Below are positions 8,821-20,133 of a DNA stretch of 58,527 bases, in pieces. The stretch comes from Halomonas sp. (GTDB taxonomy: Bacteria; Pseudomonadota; Gammaproteobacteria; Pseudomonadales; Halomonadaceae): positions 1-58,527 of the forward strand of contig NZ_JAFIFK010000055.1 in NCBI RefSeq assembly GCF_020832045.1, written 5' to 3'. A program made the translations under genes and the position numbers. How positions within the stretch are numbered: position 1 is the stretch's first letter; the number at the start of each line of letters is the position of its first letter. The notes beneath the pieces were generated by a model. That model had not been told where the DNA came from. It did not search any database and saw only the letters and a program-made list of their open reading frames with translations.

Positions 8821-10373
8821 AGTGTGCCTCCCTGGGCTTCATCGTGGAGGATAGGAGCGCTCTGCACCAGGTCATTGGGACCGGCCTCTCCCAGCAGCTG
8901 CTGGATCACGGTCTGCGGCTGGGCCAGCTGTTCCGCGGCGGCATGGGTGTATTGGCTGATGGGGCCGGCAAAGACGACCAGTACGGGAGCGCTTGCGAGC
9001 AGCCAGGCCACGCCGGTGAGCTGGAGCCTGCTGACCTTTCCGGCGGTCACTTCGCCCTTGTAACTGGCCCAGAAAAACACCGAACCCGCTCGTGACATGG
9101 CGATCAGGGTGCACAGGCCGGCCAGCAGCAGCAGCGGCCAAAGCCAGACACGGGCGCCGCCCTCGGTGGCCTGCATCAACAGCAGCTTGGCCAGCGAGCC
9201 TGCCATGGGCGGCAGGCCGACCACGCCTACGGCAGCGGTGAGGAACAGGCCGCCCAGGAGGTAGCGCTGATGCAGTCGGCGTGCTCGCACCAGGCGCGTG
9301 CCTGCCTTGCCGCGCTGTTGACCGATCAGTTCGGCGATCAGAAATAGTGCGCCGCATATCAAGGTGGTATGAGGCAGATAGTAGAGCAGGGCGGTGGTAG
9401 CGTCGGTGGTGCCCAGTGCGGTTGCCGCCAGCAGAGTGCCGATCGAGATCAGTACGAGGTAGGCCACCAGCGGCCGCAGGTCACGGGCCGCGAGGACCCC
9501 GATGGCGGCCAGCAGGATGGTGGCCAGCCCTGACCACCACAGCCAGCCAAGGATGGCGGGCTCGGCGGCGCTGTCGACGAATATCAGACTGTGGACGCGC
9601 AGTATGGCGTAGAGGCCGAGCTTGGTCATGATGGCGAACAGCGCTGCCACGGGGGCGGGCGCCGAAGCATAGGTGCGGGGCAGCCAGAAGTAGAGCGGCA
9701 ACAGGGCCGCCTTGAGGCTGAAGACCACGATCAACAGCAGCGCCCCTGCGGTGACCAGTGCCGCCTGGTCGCCGGACATGCTGGCAACCCGACGTCCCAT
9801 GTCCGCCATGTTGAGGGTGCCGGTGGCCCCGTAGAGCACGCCGAGTGCAATCAGGAACAGCGCCGAGCCGGCCAGGTTGAGAATCACGTAGTGCAGTCCG
9901 GCACCGACCCGCTCCTTGCCGCCGCCATGCATCAGCAGGGCATAGGATGCGAGCAGGGTGATCTCGAAGAAGACGAAGAGGTTGAAGATGTCACCAGTCA
10001 GGAAGGCGCCGTTGAGGCCCATCAGCTGAAGCTGGAAGATACCGTGGAAATTGCTGCCCTGAACGTCATCGCCGGCGCAGGCGAAGATCACGCAGCCCAT
10101 GGCCAGTACGGCGGTCAGGGCCACCATCATCGCCGAAAGCCGGTCGAGCATCAGTACGATGCCGAAGGGTGCCTGCCAGTTGCCCAGCGCGTAGAAGACC
10201 AGCTCGCCGCCGGCGGCCTGGCGCAGCAGCAGCAGCGAGGCAAGCACCAGCAGGGCGGTAAAGATCAGGCTCATACGGCGATGGGTCTGGTCGCTGGCCC
10301 GGCTCGAGAGCAGCAGGACCAGAGCGCCGAGCATCGGCAACAGAATGGGTAGGGTAAGCAGATGCTGGCTCAT
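8817..10373 (-). CDS. phaD: Mrp/Pha-type antiporter subunit D (left operon)
   Basis: A 518-residue polytopic subunit homologous to the NuoM/NuoN proton-channel proteins of complex I, with about 14 predicted membrane helices. Conserved features are FEITLLASYALLMHGG (about 130-145, the membrane Glu), LKAALLPLYFWLPRTYASAP (about 218-237, the membrane Lys in TM7) and PVAALFAIMTKLGLYAILR (about 239-257). The length is normal. The ATG overlaps phaC by 4 bp. Together with the A subunit it is expected to form the ion and proton path. Confidence 0.94.
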   Translation of the reverse strand: MSQHLLTLPILLPMLGALVLLLSSRASDQTHRRMSLIFTALLVLASLLLLRQAAGGELVFYALGNWQAPFGIVLMLDRLSAMMVALTAVLAMGCVIFACAGDDVQGSNFHGIFQLQLMGLNGAFLTGDIFNLFVFFEITLLASYALLMHGGGKERVGAGLHYVILNLAGSALFLIALGVLYGATGTLNMADMGRRVASMSGDQAALVTAGALLLIVVFSLKAALLPLYFWLPRTYASAPAPVAALFAIMTKLGLYAILRVHSLIFVDSAAEPAILGWLWWSGLATILLAAIGVLAARDLRPLVAYLVLISIGTLLAATALGTTDATTALLYYLPHTTLICGALFLIAELIGQQRGKAGTRLVRARRLHQRYLLGGLFLTAAVGVVGLPPMAGSLAKLLLMQATEGGARVWLWPLLLLAGLCTLIAMSRAGSVFFWASYKGEVTAGKVSRLQLTGVAWLLASAPVLVVFAGPISQYTHAAAEQLAQPQTVIQQLLGEAGPNDLVQSAPILHDEAQGGTL

Positions 10374-10713
10374 CGCGGTGCGTCTCCTTCTTCACCCTGC
10401 TGGCCGTCCACATGGTCGGAGCCCAGGTCGCCGCGGGCACGAATCGCCAGTATCACGACGAAGGCGGTCATGGCGAAGCCGATCACGATGGCGGTGAGCA
10501 CCAGAGCCTGGGGCAGGGGGTCGGTAGGCGTCAGCGACTCCCCGACAACGGCCGCGGCGTGGGTGTTCAGGCCGCCGGTCGAGAACAGGAACAGGTTCAC
10601 CGCATAGCCGAGCAGGGCCAGGCCGACGATCACGGGGAAGGTGCGTCCACGCAGCAGCAGATAGATGCCGCTTGCGGTGAGCACGCCGACGACGAGCGAG
10701 AAGAGGGCTTCCA

Positions 10714-10714
<1 letters not shown>
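10370..10714 (-). CDS. phaC: Mrp/Pha-type antiporter subunit C (left operon)
   Basis: A 114-residue NuoK-like subunit with three membrane helices (about 4-20, 27-47, 70-94). The segments YAVNLFLFSTGG and DPLPQALVLTAIVIGFAMTA carry the conserved family pattern. Both ends overlap neighbours by 3-4 bp (phaAB stop within the start codon; phaD start at its end), so the operon is tightly coupled. Not to be confused with PHA synthase, which shares the symbol phaC. Confidence 0.92.
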
Positions 10715-13524
<2,810 letters not shown>

Positions 13525-13686
13525 GGTGGTTCGTCCATTCTGGCGGCGGATCGGTGCATCGCACCACGGCACGGAGATGAGCCGTGAGGTAGTGTGCCCG
13601 AGTACCACACACAGGCTAAGTTTTGGCGATCGAGGATCGGTGGGCCGGTCGTTGGGGAACGGTGAATGAAGAAACGTTGTAAAATC

Positions 13687-13715
13687 GTTATACTAGCAAG
13701 CCGTTTCGTCGTGAA
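13687..13715 (-). promoter_or_regulatory. Putative promoter of the left antiporter operon
   Basis: On the minus strand TTCACG (13710-13715) and TATAAC (13687-13692) are separated by exactly 17 bp; they match consensus at 4 of 6 and 5 of 6 positions. Transcription would start near 13680, giving phaAB a leader of about 155 nt with two predicted hairpins. Confidence 0.5.
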
Positions 13716-13741
13716 ATCAACGTTCACCGGTGCCAGCCGCG

Positions 13742-13765
13742 GCGCAAAGTCTAATCGTTTTGCGC
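13742..13765. promoter_or_regulatory. Inverted repeat in the antiporter divergent region
   Basis: GCGCAAA (13742-13748) and TTTGCGC (13759-13765) form a perfect 7-bp inverted repeat with a 10-bp AT-rich spacer. It lies just upstream of the leftward promoter, which suits an operator serving either or both operons. Confidence 0.35.
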
Positions 13766-13967
13766 TGCAATAAACAGACTGGACCGGGCTGCCGACGCTC
13801 ATCCTTTGGGCGTATTTTTTTTCGGCCGATACCAAGATTTCTTTAATCGCGACGTACGATTTTGTGGGGCACCCGGACAGCGCTAGCCTGGCTGCCGACG
13901 GCTTGGCACGTGCGTGTCAGGTAGTGAGGCAACGTGTCCGGACGATGAACAGACAGAAGGGAACTGC

Positions 13968-16304
13968 ATGATGCAATTTGCCGTGCTATCGGGGTTCGTG
14001 CTGGCCGCCTTTGCTCCATTGCTCCATCGCTGGTTCGGTGAACGTGCCAGTTTCGTATTGGCCGCTTTTCCCGCCATGCTGGCGCTTTGGTTCCTGAGCC
14101 TTATGCCGGCGATCATGAGTGGCGAGGTGCTCTTCCTGGAGCTCGATTGGGTGCCGTCTCTCGGCATGAGCCTGAGTTTCGTCATCGATGGCCTGGCGCT
14201 GCTGTTCGCGCTGCTGATCACCGTAATCGGCACTTTCGTACTCATCTATGCCGGGGGCTACCTCAAAGGGCACCGTGACCTGGTGCGTTTTCACATCGTC
14301 ATTCTTGCCTTCATGGTGTCGATGCTGGGCCTGGTGCTGGCCGATGGCCTGCTGACCCTGTTCGTCTTCTGGGAGCTGACCAGCATCACCTCCTACCTGC
14401 TCATCGGCTTCAGTCATGCCGATATCGAGGCGCGCAAGTCGGCACGCCAAGGCCTGTTCGTCACTTTCGGCGGGGGGCTTGCCTTGATGGCGGGGCTGGT
14501 GTTGCTGGGCAACGCTGGCGGCAGTTGGTCGCTGGCTGAGATCAGTGCCGGTGGCATCGACCTGCGTGAACATGACCTCTACCTGCCCATGCTGCTGTGT
14601 CTGTTACTGGCGGCCTTCACCAAGTCGGCCCAGTTTCCGTTTCATTTCTGGTTGCCCAATGCCATGGCGGCGCCGACCCCGGTTTCGGCCTATCTGCATT
14701 CGGCCACCATGGTCAAGGCCGGCATCTACCTGCTGGCACGCCTGCAGCCAAGCCTGGGCGGTACTGAAGCCTGGGTCGGCATTCTCTCGGTGGTCGGCGC
14801 CCTGACCATGTTCACCGGGGCGTTTCTGGCCATACGTCATACCAATATCAAGAAGATGCTCGCCTACTCTACGGTGATGGCGCTCGGCACCCTGACGATG
14901 CTGCTTGGCATCGGTACCGAAGGCGCGTTGATCACCTTCGTGACTTTCCTGCTCGCCCACTCCCTGTACAAGGGGGCGCTGTTCATGGTGGCCGGCATAC
15001 TCGACCACGAGACCGGCACCAAGGACATCACCGCCATGGGGGGGCTGCGTCCTCTGATGCCGGTAACGGCGATCATCGCCGTCATCGCGGCGCTGTCGCT
15101 GGCCGGGGCGCCGCCGCTGTTCGGCTTCATCGCCAAGGAGCTGATGTTCGAAGCGGTGCTGGACGCGGACGCCTTCGGCTGGCTCGTTCTTTTGCTCGCC
15201 TTCGTCTCGGCCTTCCTCACCATTGCCGTGGCGGCCATCATCGCCCTGCGGCCATTCTTCGGCGAGCGGCGTGCGACCCCGCGGGTGGCTCATGAAGCGC
15301 CGCTGTCGATGCTGCTCGGCCCGGCTTGCCTGGCCGCCCTGTCGCTATTGCTTGGTGTCTTGCCAGTACTCGCCGGCATGGGGGTGCTCACGGCTGCGGC
15401 ATCGGCGGTCATGGGCGAGCCGGTGACCGTGAATCTGTATCTGTGGCATGGCATCAATCTGCCCTTGATCATGTCGATCGTGACCTTGGCTTTGGGCTTC
15501 CTGCTGTTTAAACGCTGGGATCGCGTACGTGCCACTCTGGCGCGGCTCGACCCCATCATGGCGCGCGGTCCCGAAGCGGGTTACGAAGCCTTCATGCACT
15601 GGGTCACGGTGGTATCCGACTGGCAGACGCGCATTCTCCAGAACGGCTACATGCGCAACTACATACTGGTGATGGTGCTGGTGCTGATCGCACTGCTGGG
15701 AAATTCGCTGCTGCTCAGGCACCCCCTCGAAATCGCCTTCGAACTCGATGTGCGCTTCCATGAAGTGGTCGTGGTCGCCATGATCGTGCTCGGCGCTCTG
15801 TTTGCCGCCATCGCCCGCTCGCGGCTCAGTGCCGTAGTGTCGGTCGGGATCATGGGCTTTTCCATTGCCCTCACTTTCATTCTGTTCAGCGCCCCGGATC
15901 TCGGGATCACCCAGCTGCTGGTGGAGACCTTGACGGTGATCCTGCTGGTGCTGGTGCTGTTTCGCCTGCCGCGTTTCGCCAGCCTGTCGACACCGCTGGA
16001 GAGGGTGCGCGACGTTCTGGTGGCGGGCAGTGTGGGCGTGCTGGTGACCCTGCTCATCCTCACGGCATGGGGCATCGACCAGTTCGTGCCCATTTCCGAC
16101 TACATGATCGAGAACAGCGTGCCGCTGGCGCATGGCCGTAACATCGTCAACGTCATACTGGTCGACTATCGCTCACTGGATACGCTGGGTGAAATCTTCG
16201 TGCTGGCCCTGGCCGCCATCGGGGTCATCGCCATGCTCAAGCTGAGAGCGCCGGCCAAACCGGTCAAGCCGACAGCGCCGGAGAAGGAGTCGAGCCATGG
16301 TTAA
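13968..16304 (+). CDS. mnhA: Mrp-type cation/proton antiporter subunit A (right operon)
   Basis: A 778-residue NuoL-like subunit, the largest of the complex, with about 20 membrane helices. [17 protein letters not shown] (about 129-145) and [16 protein letters not shown] (about 244-259) carry the key membrane Glu and Lys. It ends after the MbhE/MbhD-like region ([18 protein letters not shown]), with no fused B domain. The ATG at 13968 follows AGAAGGGAA (13955-13963) at good spacing; the in-frame codon at 13914 lacks one. mnhB begins 8 bp before its end. Divergent from the left operon, which encodes a fused AB protein. Confidence 0.94.
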   Translation: MMQFAVLSGFVLAAFAPLLHRWFGERASFVLAAFPAMLALWFLSLMPAIMSGEVLFLELDWVPSLGMSLSFVIDGLALLFALLITVIGTFVLIYAGGYLKGHRDLVRFHIVILAFMVSMLGLVLADGLLTLFVFWELTSITSYLLIGFSHADIEARKSARQGLFVTFGGGLALMAGLVLLGNAGGSWSLAEISAGGIDLREHDLYLPMLLCLLLAAFTKSAQFPFHFWLPNAMAAPTPVSAYLHSATMVKAGIYLLARLQPSLGGTEAWVGILSVVGALTMFTGAFLAIRHTNIKKMLAYSTVMALGTLTMLLGIGTEGALITFVTFLLAHSLYKGALFMVAGILDHETGTKDITAMGGLRPLMPVTAIIAVIAALSLAGAPPLFGFIAKELMFEAVLDADAFGWLVLLLAFVSAFLTIAVAAIIALRPFFGERRATPRVAHEAPLSMLLGPACLAALSLLLGVLPVLAGMGVLTAAASAVMGEPVTVNLYLWHGINLPLIMSIVTLALGFLLFKRWDRVRATLARLDPIMARGPEAGYEAFMHWVTVVSDWQTRILQNGYMRNYILVMVLVLIALLGNSLLLRHPLEIAFELDVRFHEVVVVAMIVLGALFAAIARSRLSAVVSVGIMGFSIALTFILFSAPDLGITQLLVETLTVILLVLVLFRLPRFASLSTPLERVRDVLVAGSVGVLVTLLILTAWGIDQFVPISDYMIENSVPLAHGRNIVNVILVDYRSLDTLGEIFVLALAAIGVIAMLKLRAPAKPVKPTAPEKESSHG

Positions 16305-16728
16305 GTCAGGCACCCTGATACTGCATACCGCAGCCCGCATCCTGATGCCGCTGCAGCTGCTGTTCTCCGTGTTCCTGCTGCTGCGCGGCCACGATGAACC
16401 CGGTGGCGGGTTCATCGCCGGGCTGGTGGCTGCCGGGGCCTTCACCCTCTATTTGTTTGCGTTTGGCGTCAGCGCCACCCGTGACGTACTGCGTATGGTC
16501 GACCCCCGCGACCTGATCGGTATGGGGCTGCTGTTCGGCATGATCTCGGTCTTCCCGGCTTGGTTCGTGGATGAGCCATTCCTCACGGCCCAGTGGTGGA
16601 CGATCCCGGGTGTCGACTTCTATGCCTCGACGCCGCTGATCTTCGACATCGGCGTTTACCTCGCCGTACTGGGCTCCGTATTGGCCATGGTCATGACCCT
16701 GATGGAGGTGGACAAGGATGAACCCTGA
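16297..16728 (+). CDS. mnhB: Mrp-type antiporter subunit B (right operon)
   Basis: A 143-residue four-helix subunit with the family signature [19 protein letters not shown] (about 26-44) and [16 protein letters not shown] near the end. A matching domain is fused to the A subunit in the left operon, so this stand-alone gene defines the right operon as the seven-gene class. It overlaps mnhA by 8 bp; GGAG lies just upstream of its ATG. Confidence 0.94.
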   Translation: MVKSGTLILHTAARILMPLQLLFSVFLLLRGHDEPGGGFIAGLVAAGAFTLYLFAFGVSATRDVLRMVDPRDLIGMGLLFGMISVFPAWFVDEPFLTAQWWTIPGVDFYASTPLIFDIGVYLAVLGSVLAMVMTLMEVDKDEP

Positions 16729-16779
16729 CTCTCTGGGTGACGCGGGAGCCGTCTCCTCGAACCGACTGGGAGGTAAGCG

Positions 16780-17127
16780 ATGGAACCGGTAATGGCCGTG
16801 GCCATTGGCCTGCTCTATGCAGCCGCCATCTTTCTCATGCTGCGTCGGTCGATCGTCAAACTGGTGATCGGGTTGATGTTGCTCTCCAACGCCGCCAACC
16901 TGCTGATTTTCACCTCGGCCGGCATGACCCGCGGAGCGCCGCCTCTGATTCCCGAAGGCCTCGCGGCACCGCTGGGGGCCGTGGCGGACCCCTTGCCTCA
17001 GGCGGTGGTATTGACCGCCATCGTGATCGCCTTCGGCGTACTGGCGTTTGCCGTGGTACTGATCCGCCGGGCCTATGAGATCGTCAAGGCCGATGACCTG
17101 GACAAGATGAAGGAAACCGATACGTGA
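16780..17127 (+). CDS. mnhC: Mrp-type antiporter subunit C (right operon)
   Basis: A 115-residue NuoK-like subunit with three helices. [19 protein letters not shown] and [20 protein letters not shown] are family segments. It starts 51 bp after mnhB with GGGAGG at a good distance, and its stop codon overlaps the GTG start of mnhD (GTGA at 17124-17127). The C-terminal tail ([15 protein letters not shown]) is charged and cytoplasmic. Confidence 0.93.
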   Translation: MEPVMAVAIGLLYAAAIFLMLRRSIVKLVIGLMLLSNAANLLIFTSAGMTRGAPPLIPEGLAAPLGAVADPLPQAVVLTAIVIAFGVLAFAVVLIRRAYEIVKADDLDKMKETDT

Positions 17128-18698
17128 GGCCCGAAGTCGCGCTCCCCATTCTTCTCCCACTGCTGTCTGGCGCCATCTCGCTATTGTTCTGGCGTTCTCG
17201 TCCCATGCAGCGCTTTACCGCTGTGGCCGGCAACCTGGCTTTGCTCGGTGTGGCATTGTGGCTGCTGGTCTCGGTTGGCCAGGAAGAGTATGTGGTCATC
17301 CAGATGGGCGGCTGGCAGGCGCCATATGGCATCACTCTCGTAGCCGACATGCTCAGCGCCGTGATGGTGGTGCTGACCGGTATCATCGGTCTGGCATTGT
17401 CGGTCTATTCGCTGGCCTCAACCGGCCCGGGGCATGAGCGCTTCGGCTTCTATCCGCTCATGCACCTGCTTCTGGCCGGCGTGGCCGGCGCCTTTCTTAC
17501 CGGCGACGTCTTCAACCTCTACGTCTGGTTCGAGGTCATGCTGGTGGCTTCCTTCGCGCTGCTGATCCTAGGTGGCGAGAAAGCGCAGATGGAGGGGGCG
17601 ATCAAGTACGTCACCCTCAACCTGCTGGCCTCGGTGATCTTCCTGTCAGCCGTGGGTCTGCTGTACGGCATGGTCGGTACGCTCAACATGGCGGATGCCG
17701 CCCAGCGGCTGGCGGTGGCGGAACATCAAGGCATGGTCGAGGTGCTGGCGGTGATGTTCATGGTGGCGTTCGGTATCAAGGCCGCGGCATTCCCGCTGTT
17801 CTTCTGGCTGCCGGCGTCCTACCACACGCCGCCGGTGGCGGTGTCGGCACTGTTTGCCGGTTTGCTGACCAAGGTGGGGGTTTACGCGCTGTTTCGCTTT
17901 TTCACTTTGCTCTTCGATCAGACCCTGGGCTACACCCAGGACCTGCTGCTCTGGGGGGCGGCGCTGACCATGGTCACCGGAGTGCTTGGAGCGGCGGCCC
18001 AGTTCGAGTTTCGCCGCATCCTGTCGTTCCACATCGTCAGCCAGATCGGCTACATGATTCTGGGCCTGGCGCTGTATACCCCGTTGGCCATTGCCGGGGG
18101 GATCTTCGCCGTGATGCACAACATCGTGGTCAAGACCAACCTGTTCCTGATCAGCGGTATCACCCGCCGCCTGCAAGGCACTTACGAGCTCAAGAAGATG
18201 GGTGGGCTCTATCGTGAGCGACCCTGGCTGGCGGTGGCCTTCTTCCTTTCAGCCTTCTCGCTGGCCGGTGTGCCACCGTTGTCGGGCTTCTTCGCCAAGT
18301 TCGTTATCGTACGTGCGGGCATCGAGGCGGAAGCCTACGTGGTAACGGCAGTCGCGCTGCTGGTGGGCCTGATGACGCTCTACTCCATGGTCAAGATCTG
18401 GAATGAGGTTTTCTGGAAGTCGCTGCCTGAAGACAACCTGGTGCCGGCCGAGGAAGTCGTGGTAGGTGACGATAGTCGCATGGTGCCGCCGAGCCTGTGG
18501 CTGATGTACCTTCCGGTAGCGGTATTGGCCCTCTTCGCGCTGCTGATCGGCGTGTTCGCCGAACCGCTGATGATCGTCATGAATTTGATCGGCGATCAGC
18601 TGATGAACCCGCAGGGTTATATCGACGCGGTGTTGGGAGCTGAAATCGCCGTCGAAGACGCCTTCATCGATGCTGTAGAGCAGGAGGAGATGCCATGA
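17124..18698 (+). CDS. mnhD: Mrp-type antiporter subunit D (right operon)
   Basis: A 524-residue NuoM/N-like subunit with about 14 helices. The [16 protein letters not shown] stretch (about 136-151) has the membrane Glu, and [20 protein letters not shown] (about 219-238) the TM7 Lys. The start is GTG at 17124, inside the mnhC stop; no in-frame ATG lies closer to the first helix ([13 protein letters not shown]). It overlaps mnhE by 4 bp. It shares the general fold with the left-hand D subunit but differs clearly in sequence, so the two operons are not a recent duplication. Confidence 0.94.
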   Translation: MRPEVALPILLPLLSGAISLLFWRSRPMQRFTAVAGNLALLGVALWLLVSVGQEEYVVIQMGGWQAPYGITLVADMLSAVMVVLTGIIGLALSVYSLASTGPGHERFGFYPLMHLLLAGVAGAFLTGDVFNLYVWFEVMLVASFALLILGGEKAQMEGAIKYVTLNLLASVIFLSAVGLLYGMVGTLNMADAAQRLAVAEHQGMVEVLAVMFMVAFGIKAAAFPLFFWLPASYHTPPVAVSALFAGLLTKVGVYALFRFFTLLFDQTLGYTQDLLLWGAALTMVTGVLGAAAQFEFRRILSFHIVSQIGYMILGLALYTPLAIAGGIFAVMHNIVVKTNLFLISGITRRLQGTYELKKMGGLYRERPWLAVAFFLSAFSLAGVPPLSGFFAKFVIVRAGIEAEAYVVTAVALLVGLMTLYSMVKIWNEVFWKSLPEDNLVPAEEVVVGDDSRMVPPSLWLMYLPVAVLALFALLIGVFAEPLMIVMNLIGDQLMNPQGYIDAVLGAEIAVEDAFIDAVEQEEMP

Positions 18699-19168
18699 CG
18701 GGAGCCATCTGGAACCTGCTGCTGGCGCTGGCTTGGGTGATCCTCTCCGGTGATTTCTCGGGGCTCAATCTGGTGGTCGGGCTGGTGTTCGGCTACATCA
18801 CCCTGGTGCTGATCGAGCCTCAGGTCGACGCCTTGAAGGGTTACCCGGTGCGTGTGCCGAGAATCCTGAAATTTCTCGGCTTCTTCATCAAGGAACTGGT
18901 GCAAGCCAACCTGCGGGTCGGTTTCGATATCCTGACGCCACCCTGGCACATGAAGCCGGGTGTCATTGCCATGCCTCTCGAGGCGCGTACCGAGCTCGAG
19001 ATCACCATGGTAGCGAACCTGATCTCCCTGACGCCCGGCACCTTGAGCCTGGATGTTTCCGATGACCGCAAGGTGCTCTATATCCATGCCATGTTCCTCG
19101 ATGATGAGGAGGAACTGCGTCGTAACCTCAAGGAAATGGAATCTCGTGCACTGGAACTGTTCCGTTGA
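18695..19168 (+). CDS. mnhE: Mrp-type antiporter subunit E (right operon)
   Basis: A 157-residue subunit with N-terminal helices (about 4-40, 55-75) and a cytoplasmic domain carrying MVANLISLTPGTLSLDVSDD (about 108-127), the family hallmark. The ATG overlaps the mnhD stop (ATGA, 18695-18698). The end is rich in Glu and Arg (EEELRRNLKEMESRALELF). Confidence 0.92.
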   Translation: MTGAIWNLLLALAWVILSGDFSGLNLVVGLVFGYITLVLIEPQVDALKGYPVRVPRILKFLGFFIKELVQANLRVGFDILTPPWHMKPGVIAMPLEARTELEITMVANLISLTPGTLSLDVSDDRKVLYIHAMFLDDEEELRRNLKEMESRALELFR

Positions 19169-19195
19169 GTTCGCCAAGGGTGAGTGGGGTGTGAA

Positions 19196-19465
19196 ATGGA
19201 CACTGTGATCCTAATCAGCCAGGTGTTGATGAGCCTTGCGCTCATCCTGGCCTTCGTCCGCGTGGTGAGGGGCCCCAGTCTTCCTGATCGGGTGGTGGCG
19301 CTGGAGCTATTTGCCAGCATCGTGGTGGGGCTGGTAGGGGTGTATGCCATCCGTACCGATGTCTCCAGTTTTCTCGATGCTGCCATCGTCATCGCGCTGA
19401 TGGGATTTCTGGCCGCCATCGGCTTCGCCCGTTTCCTGGAGCGGGGAGGACCGCGTGATGATTGA
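19196..19465 (+). CDS. mnhF: Mrp-type antiporter subunit F (right operon)
   Basis: An 89-residue three-helix subunit with VRGPSLPDRVVALELFASI (about 24-42), the family signature. The ATG at 19196 is preferred over a GTG at 19184, which would add four residues ahead of the first helix. It starts 27 bp after mnhE and its end overlaps mnhG by 8 bp. Confidence 0.92.
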   Translation: MDTVILISQVLMSLALILAFVRVVRGPSLPDRVVALELFASIVVGLVGVYAIRTDVSSFLDAAIVIALMGFLAAIGFARFLERGGPRDD

Positions 19466-19862
19466 GACTATCAAGGGTTTTCTCATTCTGACCGGGGCCC
19501 TGTTCATGCTTCTGGCGGCACTCGGGATTTTACGGTTGCCTGACCTGCTCACGCGCATGCACGCCACCACCAAGGCGGCCGCGCTGGGGGTGATCCTGAT
19601 CATGCTGGCGGTGGCGGTACACTTCGGAGACGTTGCCGTGGTGGCGCGCGCCTTTGCCATTATCGTCTTCGTGCTGATGACCGCGCCGGTAGCGGCCCAT
19701 GTCATCGGCAGGGCGGGCTACTTCGTCGGGTCCAAGCTGTGGAGCGGTACGGTCAAGGATGAGCTCAGGCCCAACTACGACCCGCTCACCCACGAACTCA
19801 AGAGTGGACTGGAGACGGACGCCAACGCTCGTCACGAACCGAGGGATAGCGATCCGCAGTGA
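19458..19862 (+). CDS. mnhG: Mrp-type antiporter subunit G (right operon)
   Basis: A 134-residue subunit with three helices and LGILRLPDLLTRMHATTKAA (about 25-44). The ATG at 19458 is chosen over the adjoining GTG at 19455 because GGAGGA (19445-19450) is better spaced. Its hydrophilic tail (about 95-134) is mixed-charge, unlike the strongly basic tail of the left-hand PhaG. Last gene of the right operon, followed by a terminator 22 bp downstream. Confidence 0.92.
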   Translation: MIETIKGFLILTGALFMLLAALGILRLPDLLTRMHATTKAAALGVILIMLAVAVHFGDVAVVARAFAIIVFVLMTAPVAAHVIGRAGYFVGSKLWSGTVKDELRPNYDPLTHELKSGLETDANARHEPRDSDPQ

Positions 19863-19883
19863 ACCGCCAATCCTTCTTCGGAC

Positions 19884-19909
19884 AAGGTCGCCTCTGGGCG
19901 GCCTTTTTT
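19884..19909 (+). terminator. Terminator of the right antiporter operon
   Basis: Nine-bp stem (19884-19892 with 19897-19905, one T-G pair) with a TCTG loop, followed by a T run to 19909. Confidence 0.9.
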
Positions 19910-19937
19910 CGTTGTGGACATGAAACAAAGTCAGGGC

Positions 19938-19966
19938 TTTATATTGTACATAAACTGTACGATAAT
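19938..19966 (+). promoter_or_regulatory. Promoter with CarH/LitR-like operator, upstream of the cryptochrome operon
   Basis: TTTATA (19938-19943) and GATAAT (19961-19966) are 17 bp apart and form a reasonable sigma-70 promoter. The spacer, TTGTACATAAACTGTAC (19944-19960), contains two TGTAC repeats whose starts (19945, 19956) are exactly 11 bp apart. Direct TGTACA-type repeats on an 11-bp period are the hallmark of operators of B12-dependent MerR-type photoreceptors (CarH/LitR). Initiation near 19973 would give a leader of about 23 nt before the small gene at 19996. Confidence 0.6.
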
Positions 19967-19995
19967 TTTTTCATGTCTATATTTTAAGGTGCACC

Positions 19996-20133
19996 ATGCA
20001 CAGCCAGCCCCCGTCCCTCAAACCATGCCATCTGTGTCAAAGCCCCTTCGCCCGGAGACGTTGCTGGGATGAGGCGCGCTATTGCAGGGAACCCTTTCGA
20101 CGGCCGGCGCGACATTCCGGCGGTGCCGCATGA
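19996..20133 (+). CDS. Tiny Cys-containing protein, degenerate DUF2256-like
   Basis: A 45-residue reading frame starting MHSQPPSLKPCHLCQSPFAR, with AAGGTG (19986-19991) upstream. CHLC (11-14), SPF and then CWDEARYCREPFRR (23-36) resemble the short DUF2256 family: CxxC-xRPF, then WDxVxYCSxxCRR, often encoded beside cryptochromes and photolyases. The WRKKW segment of the family is missing, and the last Cys of YCSxxC is Phe here, so any zinc site would be incomplete. Its stop (20131-20133) overlaps the cryptochrome ATG (20130-20132) in an ATGA arrangement, and it is the first gene behind the proposed light-responsive promoter. It may be real and coupled, or a decaying remnant kept for translation of the next gene. 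Confidence 0.6.
   Translation: MHSQPPSLKPCHLCQSPFARRRCWDEARYCREPFRRPARHSGGAA

Larger units (their letters stand above)
13525..13967. other. 443-bp divergent control region between two antiporter operons
   Basis: No gene is supported here. The left part is the phaAB leader, with two potential hairpins: CACGGC/GCCGTG at 13565-13570/13581-13586, and a GTGTG/CACAC pair at about 13592-13609. The middle holds the leftward promoter, GTGAA-N7-TTCAC (13711-13727) and the inverted repeat at 13742-13765. The right part up to mnhA is AT-richer (T run at about 13814-13821) but shows no clear rightward -35/-10 pair. Confidence 0.6.

Noticed and set aside
13525..13680. Sodium or pH riboswitch in the phaAB leader
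   Set aside because: The hairpins are visible but I could not match any conserved riboswitch core, so only the structure is reported.
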